The notes under the pieces: model-generated
The model's input: the letters and a program-made list of their open reading frames with translations, nothing else
What the model was told of the DNA's origin: nothing
Databases searched by the model: none
DNA from: Betaproteobacteria bacterium
GTDB taxonomy: Bacteria > Pseudomonadota > Gammaproteobacteria > Burkholderiales > JAHFRG01
Length of the DNA stretch: 9,186 nt
Direction of reading: 5' to 3'
Assembly (NCBI GenBank): GCA_023258935.1
Contig: JAHFRG010000049.1
Location: 2,582 to 11,767, forward strand
Shown here: piece after piece, positions 5,350 through 9,186 of the stretch
How positions within the stretch are numbered: the stretch's first letter is position 1
Layout of the letters: each line of letters opens with the position of its first letter
Translations under genes and position numbers: made by a program

Positions 5350-8300
5350 ATGAAAGCTTTGCTGGATTTGTTTAAACAGGTCACCCAGGAGGAAGAGTTC
5401 GACTCGATCAAGATCGGACTCGCATCGCCTGAAAAAATCCGTTCCTGGTCTTACGGTGAAGTCAAAAAACCGGAGACCATTAACTACCGTACCTTCAAGC
5501 CGGAACGCGACGGCCTGTTCTGCGCCAAGATTTTCGGCCCGGTCAAGGATTACGAATGTCTGTGCGGCAAATACAAGCGGCTCAAACACCGCGGCGTGAT
5601 CTGCGAAAAATGCGGAGTGGAAGTAACTTTATCCAAAGTGCGCCGCGAGCGCATGGGGCATATCGAGCTCGCGAGCCCCGTCGCCCACATCTGGTTCCTG
5701 AAATCGCTGCCTTCCCGTTTGGGCATGGTGCTCGACATGACGCTGCGCGACATCGAGCGCGTGCTGTATTTCGAGGCCTATGTGGTGACCGATCCCGGCA
5801 TGACCCCGTTAAACCGCTGCCAGTTGCTTTCAGAAGACGATTATCTCGCCAAGGTGGAAGAGTACGGCGACGAGTTTTCTGCGAGCATGGGCGCGGAGGG
5901 AATACGTGAATTGCTGCGTAACCTCGATCTCAACCAGGAGGTCGAAAACCTGCGCAAGGATCTTGCGGCTACCGGCTCCGACACCAAGATCAAGAAGCTG
6001 GCGAAGCGCCTTAAAGTGCTCGAAGCGTTCCATCACTCAGGCATCAAACCGGATTGGATGATTATGGAAGTCCTGCCCGTGCTGCCGCCGGAATTGCGTC
6101 CGCTGGTGCCGCTCGATGGCGGCCGTTTCGCGACTTCCGATCTCAACGATTTGTACCGCCGCGTGATTAACCGCAACAACCGCCTGAAGCGGCTTTTGGA
6201 ACTGAAAGCGCCGGAAATCATCGTGCGCAATGAAAAACGCATGCTGCAGGAATCGGTGGATTCGCTGCTCGACAACGGACGTCGCGGCAAAGCCATGACC
6301 GGCGCCAATAAGCGTGCATTGAAATCACTTGCCGACATGATAAAGGGCAAAGGCGGGCGTTTCCGCCAGAATCTGCTGGGTAAGCGCGTGGATTACTCAG
6401 GGCGCTCGGTGATCGTGGTCGGCCCCCAGTTGAAGCTCCACCAGTGCGGCCTGCCAAAGAAAATGGCGCTTGAATTGTTTAAGCCGTTCATCTTCCACAA
6501 GCTGGAACTGCTGGAACCCGGTACCACCATCAAGGCCGCAAAACGCCTGGTGGAAGCTGAAGTGCCGGAAGTGTGGGACATTCTTGAAGAGGTGATCCGC
6601 GAGCATCCGGTGCTGCTCAACCGCGCGCCGACGCTACATCGTTTGGGCATCCAGGCGTTCGAACCGGTGTTGATCGAGGGCAAGGCCATTCAGCTGCATC
6701 CGCTGGTATGCGCCGCGTTTAACGCCGACTTCGACGGTGACCAAATGGCGGTGCATGTGCCGCTCTCACTGGAAGCGCAGATGGAAGCGCGCACGCTCAT
6801 GCTATCCAGCAACAATGTGCTCTCACCATCCAATGGCGAGCCGATTATCGTGCCATCGCAGGATATCGTGCTGGGACTGTATTACACCACCCGCGAGAAG
6901 ATCAACGCCTGGGGAGAAGGCATGCAATTCGCCGACGTGGCGGAAGTCTCGCGTGCGTATGAATCGCGACAGGTTGAACTCCACGCCAGAATTAAAGTGC
7001 GCATCAAGGAGTTCGAAATTAGTGCCGACGGTAAACGCAGCGAGAAGCTCACCCGCTATGAAACTACGGTGGGGCGCGCGCTGCTTTCCGATATTCTGCC
7101 TGCGGGCCTGCCGTTCGACCTTATCAATAAACCGCTTAAGAAGAAGGAAGTATCCAAACTCATCAATGCCAGCTTCCGCCGTTGCGGCCTCAGAGAAACG
7201 GTGATATTTGCCGATAAGCTGATGTATTCCGGCTTTACTCTGGCAACTCGCGCTGGAATTTCGATTTGCGTGGACGATATGCTGGTGCCGCAGCAAAAAA
7301 ATGAAATCATTTCCGCAGCAGAGAAAGAAGTGCAGGAAATCGAGGCGCAATATACCTCGGGCCTGGTGACCCAGGGCGAGCGTTACAACAAGGTGGTGGA
7401 CATCTGGGGACGTGCCGGAGACGTAGTGGCGAAAGCCATGATGGAGCAACTTGGCACCGAGGCGGTAATGGAATGGGACCCTAAGAAAGGCGCCATACCG
7501 ATGTTCGACAAAAAAGGCAATGCGGTGACCCAGGAATCGTTCAACTCGATATACATGATGGCCGATTCCGGAGCCCGCGGCTCGGCGGCGCAAATTCGCC
7601 AGCTCGCCGGCATGCGTGGACTGATGGCGAAGCCCGACGGCTCGATCATCGAAACCCCTATTACCGCCAATTTCCGCGAAGGCCTGAACGTGTTGCAGTA
7701 CTTTATATCGACACACGGCGCGCGCAAGGGCCTTGCAGACACAGCGTTGAAGACCGCGAATTCCGGTTATCTCACGCGCCGTTTGGTAGATGTGACCCAG
7801 GACCTGGTGGTGATCGAAGAAGATTGTGGCACTACACAGGGCGTTGCGATGAAAGCACTGGTGGAAGGCGGCGAAGTGGTGGAAGCTTTACGCGAGCGTA
7901 TTCTCGGTCGTGTGGCGGCTATCGATATATTGCATCCTGAAACAACACAAACCCTGATCGAAGCCGGCACGCTGCTGGACGAGGATCTGCTCGAGGCCAT
8001 TGAACTGCTGGGCATAGATGAGGTGAAAGTGCGCACCCCTCTGACCTGTGAAACCCGTTATGGGCTTTGCGCCAAATGTTATGGGAGAGACCTCGGGCGC
8101 GGGCAGGTGGTGAATGTGGGCGAAGCGGTGGGCGTGATCGCAGCGCAATCCATAGGCGAGCCGGGGACTCAGCTCACCATGCGCACCTTTCATATTGGCG
8201 GCGCCGCTTCTCGTACCGTGGTAGTGAGTCAGATCGAGGCCAAATCCAATGGTGTGGCGCACTTTAGTTCGATCATGCGCTACGTGACCAATGCCAAAGG

Positions 8301-9186
8301 CGAGCAAGTGGCGATTTCGCGCAGTGGCGAAGTGATTATTCAGGACGACAACGGGCGCGAGCGCGAGCGCCACAAAGTGCCTTACGGCGCCAACCTGATG
8401 ATCAAAGACGGCGCCAAGGTCAAAGCAGGACAGATGCTCGCGACCTGGGATCCGCATACCCGGCCCATCATTACCGAATATGCCGGCCGCGTCCGCTTTG
8501 AAAATGTCGAGGAAGGGGTTACCGTGGCTAAGCAGATTGATGAAGTCACGGGACTCTCCACGCTGGTGGTGATTGATCCGAAACGGCGCGGTGTGGCGCA
8601 GGCCAAAGGATTGCGACCACAAGTGAAACTTCTTGATGACAAGAACAAAGAAGTGAAGATTGCGGGTACCGATCAGCCGGTCAACATCACTTTTCAGATC
8701 GGCTCCATCATCACCGTGAAAGACGGACAGCAGGCAAGCGTAGGTGAAGTGCTGGCGCGGATTCCGCAAGAAACCAGTAAAACTCGCGACATCACCGGTG
8801 GTCTGCCGCGCGTTGCCGAGCTGTTTGAAGCGCGTTCACCGAAAGATGCTGGTGTGCTGGCGGAAGTGACCGGCACCGTATCTTTCGGCAAGGATACCAA
8901 GGGCAAGCAGCGCTTGGTCATCACCGATCTCGACGGTGTGGCCCACGAATACCTGATACCCAAGGACAAGCATGTGATGGCGCATGACGGCCAAGTGGTG
9001 AACAAGGGCGAAATGATCGTTGACGGCCCCGCTGATCCGCACGATATTCTGCGGCTGCTGGGTGTTGAAGCGCTGGCGCGCTACATCACCGATGAAGTGC
9101 AGGACGTCTACCGCTTGCAGGGCGTGAAAATCAACGACAAGCACATCGAAGTCATCGTGCGCCAAATGTTGCGCCGGGTGCAGATC
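5350..9186 (+). CDS. rpoC: DNA-directed RNA polymerase subunit beta-prime, 3' end cut by the window
   Basis: Beta-prime carries the catalytic Mg2+ site of RNA polymerase. The frame is open from ATG 5350 to the last base, giving 1279 codons with no stop or frameshift. About 110-140 C-terminal residues are missing, judging by E. coli (1407). Residues in order: N-terminal zinc site Cys70, Cys72, Cys85, Cys88; clamp and rudder region with GKRVDYSGRSVIVVGP (370-385); the catalytic NADFDGDQ with Asp460, Asp462 and Asp464, at the same numbers as in E. coli; the bridge helix at about 782-816 (FISTHGARKGLADTALKTAN); the second zinc site Cys826, Cys900, Cys907, Cys910; and the trigger loop with Met944, Arg945 and His948. 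After residue about 705 the numbering is +12 to E. coli, from an insertion within 705-729. The downstream part (about 950-1140) holds the lineage-variable insert, which looks complete. All key residues are present, so the protein should be functional. Confidence 0.98.
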   Translation, partial: MKALLDLFKQVTQEEEFDSIKIGLASPEKIRSWSYGEVKKPETINYRTFKPERDGLFCAKIFGPVKDYECLCGKYKRLKHRGVICEKCGVEVTLSKVRRERMGHIELASPVAHIWFLKSLPSRLGMVLDMTLRDIERVLYFEAYVVTDPGMTPLNRCQLLSEDDYLAKVEEYGDEFSASMGAEGIRELLRNLDLNQEVENLRKDLAATGSDTKIKKLAKRLKVLEAFHHSGIKPDWMIMEVLPVLPPELRPLVPLDGGRFATSDLNDLYRRVINRNNRLKRLLELKAPEIIVRNEKRMLQESVDSLLDNGRRGKAMTGANKRALKSLADMIKGKGGRFRQNLLGKRVDYSGRSVIVVGPQLKLHQCGLPKKMALELFKPFIFHKLELLEPGTTIKAAKRLVEAEVPEVWDILEEVIREHPVLLNRAPTLHRLGIQAFEPVLIEGKAIQLHPLVCAAFNADFDGDQMAVHVPLSLEAQMEARTLMLSSNNVLSPSNGEPIIVPSQDIVLGLYYTTREKINAWGEGMQFADVAEVSRAYESRQVELHARIKVRIKEFEISADGKRSEKLTRYETTVGRALLSDILPAGLPFDLINKPLKKKEVSKLINASFRRCGLRETVIFADKLMYSGFTLATRAGISICVDDMLVPQQKNEIISAAEKEVQEIEAQYTSGLVTQGERYNKVVDIWGRAGDVVAKAMMEQLGTEAVMEWDPKKGAIPMFDKKGNAVTQESFNSIYMMADSGARGSAAQIRQLAGMRGLMAKPDGSIIETPITANFREGLNVLQYFISTHGARKGLADTALKTANSGYLTRRLVDVTQDLVVIEEDCGTTQGVAMKALVEGGEVVEALRERILGRVAAIDILHPETTQTLIEAGTLLDEDLLEAIELLGIDEVKVRTPLTCETRYGLCAKCYGRDLGRGQVVNVGEAVGVIAAQSIGEPGTQLTMRTFHIGGAASRTVVVSQIEAKSNGVAHFSSIMRYVTNAKGEQVAISRSGEVIIQDDNGRERERHKVPYGANLMIKDGAKVKAGQMLATWDPHTRPIITEYAGRVRFENVEEGVTVAKQIDEVTGLSTLVVIDPKRRGVAQAKGLRPQVKLLDDKNKEVKIAGTDQPVNITFQIGSIITVKDGQQASVGEVLARIPQETSKTRDITGGLPRVAELFEARSPKDAGVLAEVTGTVSFGKDTKGKQRLVITDLDGVAHEYLIPKDKHVMAHDGQVVNKGEMIVDGPADPHDILRLLGVEALARYITDEVQDVYRLQGVKINDKHIEVIVRQMLRRVQI

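Noticed and set aside
1..9186. Search for mobile elements, CRISPR arrays, tRNAs, toxin-antitoxin pairs or other accessory systems.
   Set aside because: The four core genes account for nearly all bases, the gaps are 24, 207 and 36 bases, and no array, tRNA fold, element ends or disrupted gene was seen.

Overview
This window is a stretch of the bacterial ribosome-stalk and RNA polymerase operon, in the order rplJ (L10), rplL (L7/L12), rpoB (RNA polymerase beta) and rpoC (RNA polymerase beta-prime). All four genes are on the + strand. The window opens in the leader upstream of rplJ and cuts rpoC off before its stop codon. Protein sequence points to a betaproteobacterium. The L10 protein has the extended tail with FVRTLNEVP, the beta subunit ends in KEIRSLAIDIDLDRY, and beta-prime follows E. 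coli residue for residue through the catalytic aspartates, then carries a short insertion. A Nitrosomonadales-like lineage fits the L10 and L12 sequences, but this is a judgement from memory of the families and was not searched.

Layout. Positions 1-105 are the end of the rplJ leader, with a strong Shine-Dalgarno (SD) sequence before a TTG start. rplJ (106-627) and rplL (652-1032) are 24 bases apart. A 207-base gap follows and holds a GC-rich hairpin with a T-rich tail just after rplL. By position and form this is the counterpart of the partial terminator (attenuator) between rplL and rpoB in E. coli. rpoB (1240-5313) and rpoC (5350 to the window end) are 36 bases apart. No base beyond these genes and short gaps needs another explanation.

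How the genes work together. L10 and L12 form the ribosome stalk that recruits translation factors. In relatives, the L10-L12 complex represses its own leader mRNA. The attenuator then lets only part of the transcripts run on into rpoB-rpoC, which matches a high demand for L12 with a lower demand for polymerase subunits.

No unknown system, mobile element, tRNA, CRISPR array or foreign insertion is visible. This is core, highly conserved sequence. The points worth a second look are modest: the attenuator, the TTG start with an ATG mini-frame placed against its SD sequence, the 11-residue repeat in the L10 tail, and small lineage-specific insertions in the polymerase subunits.
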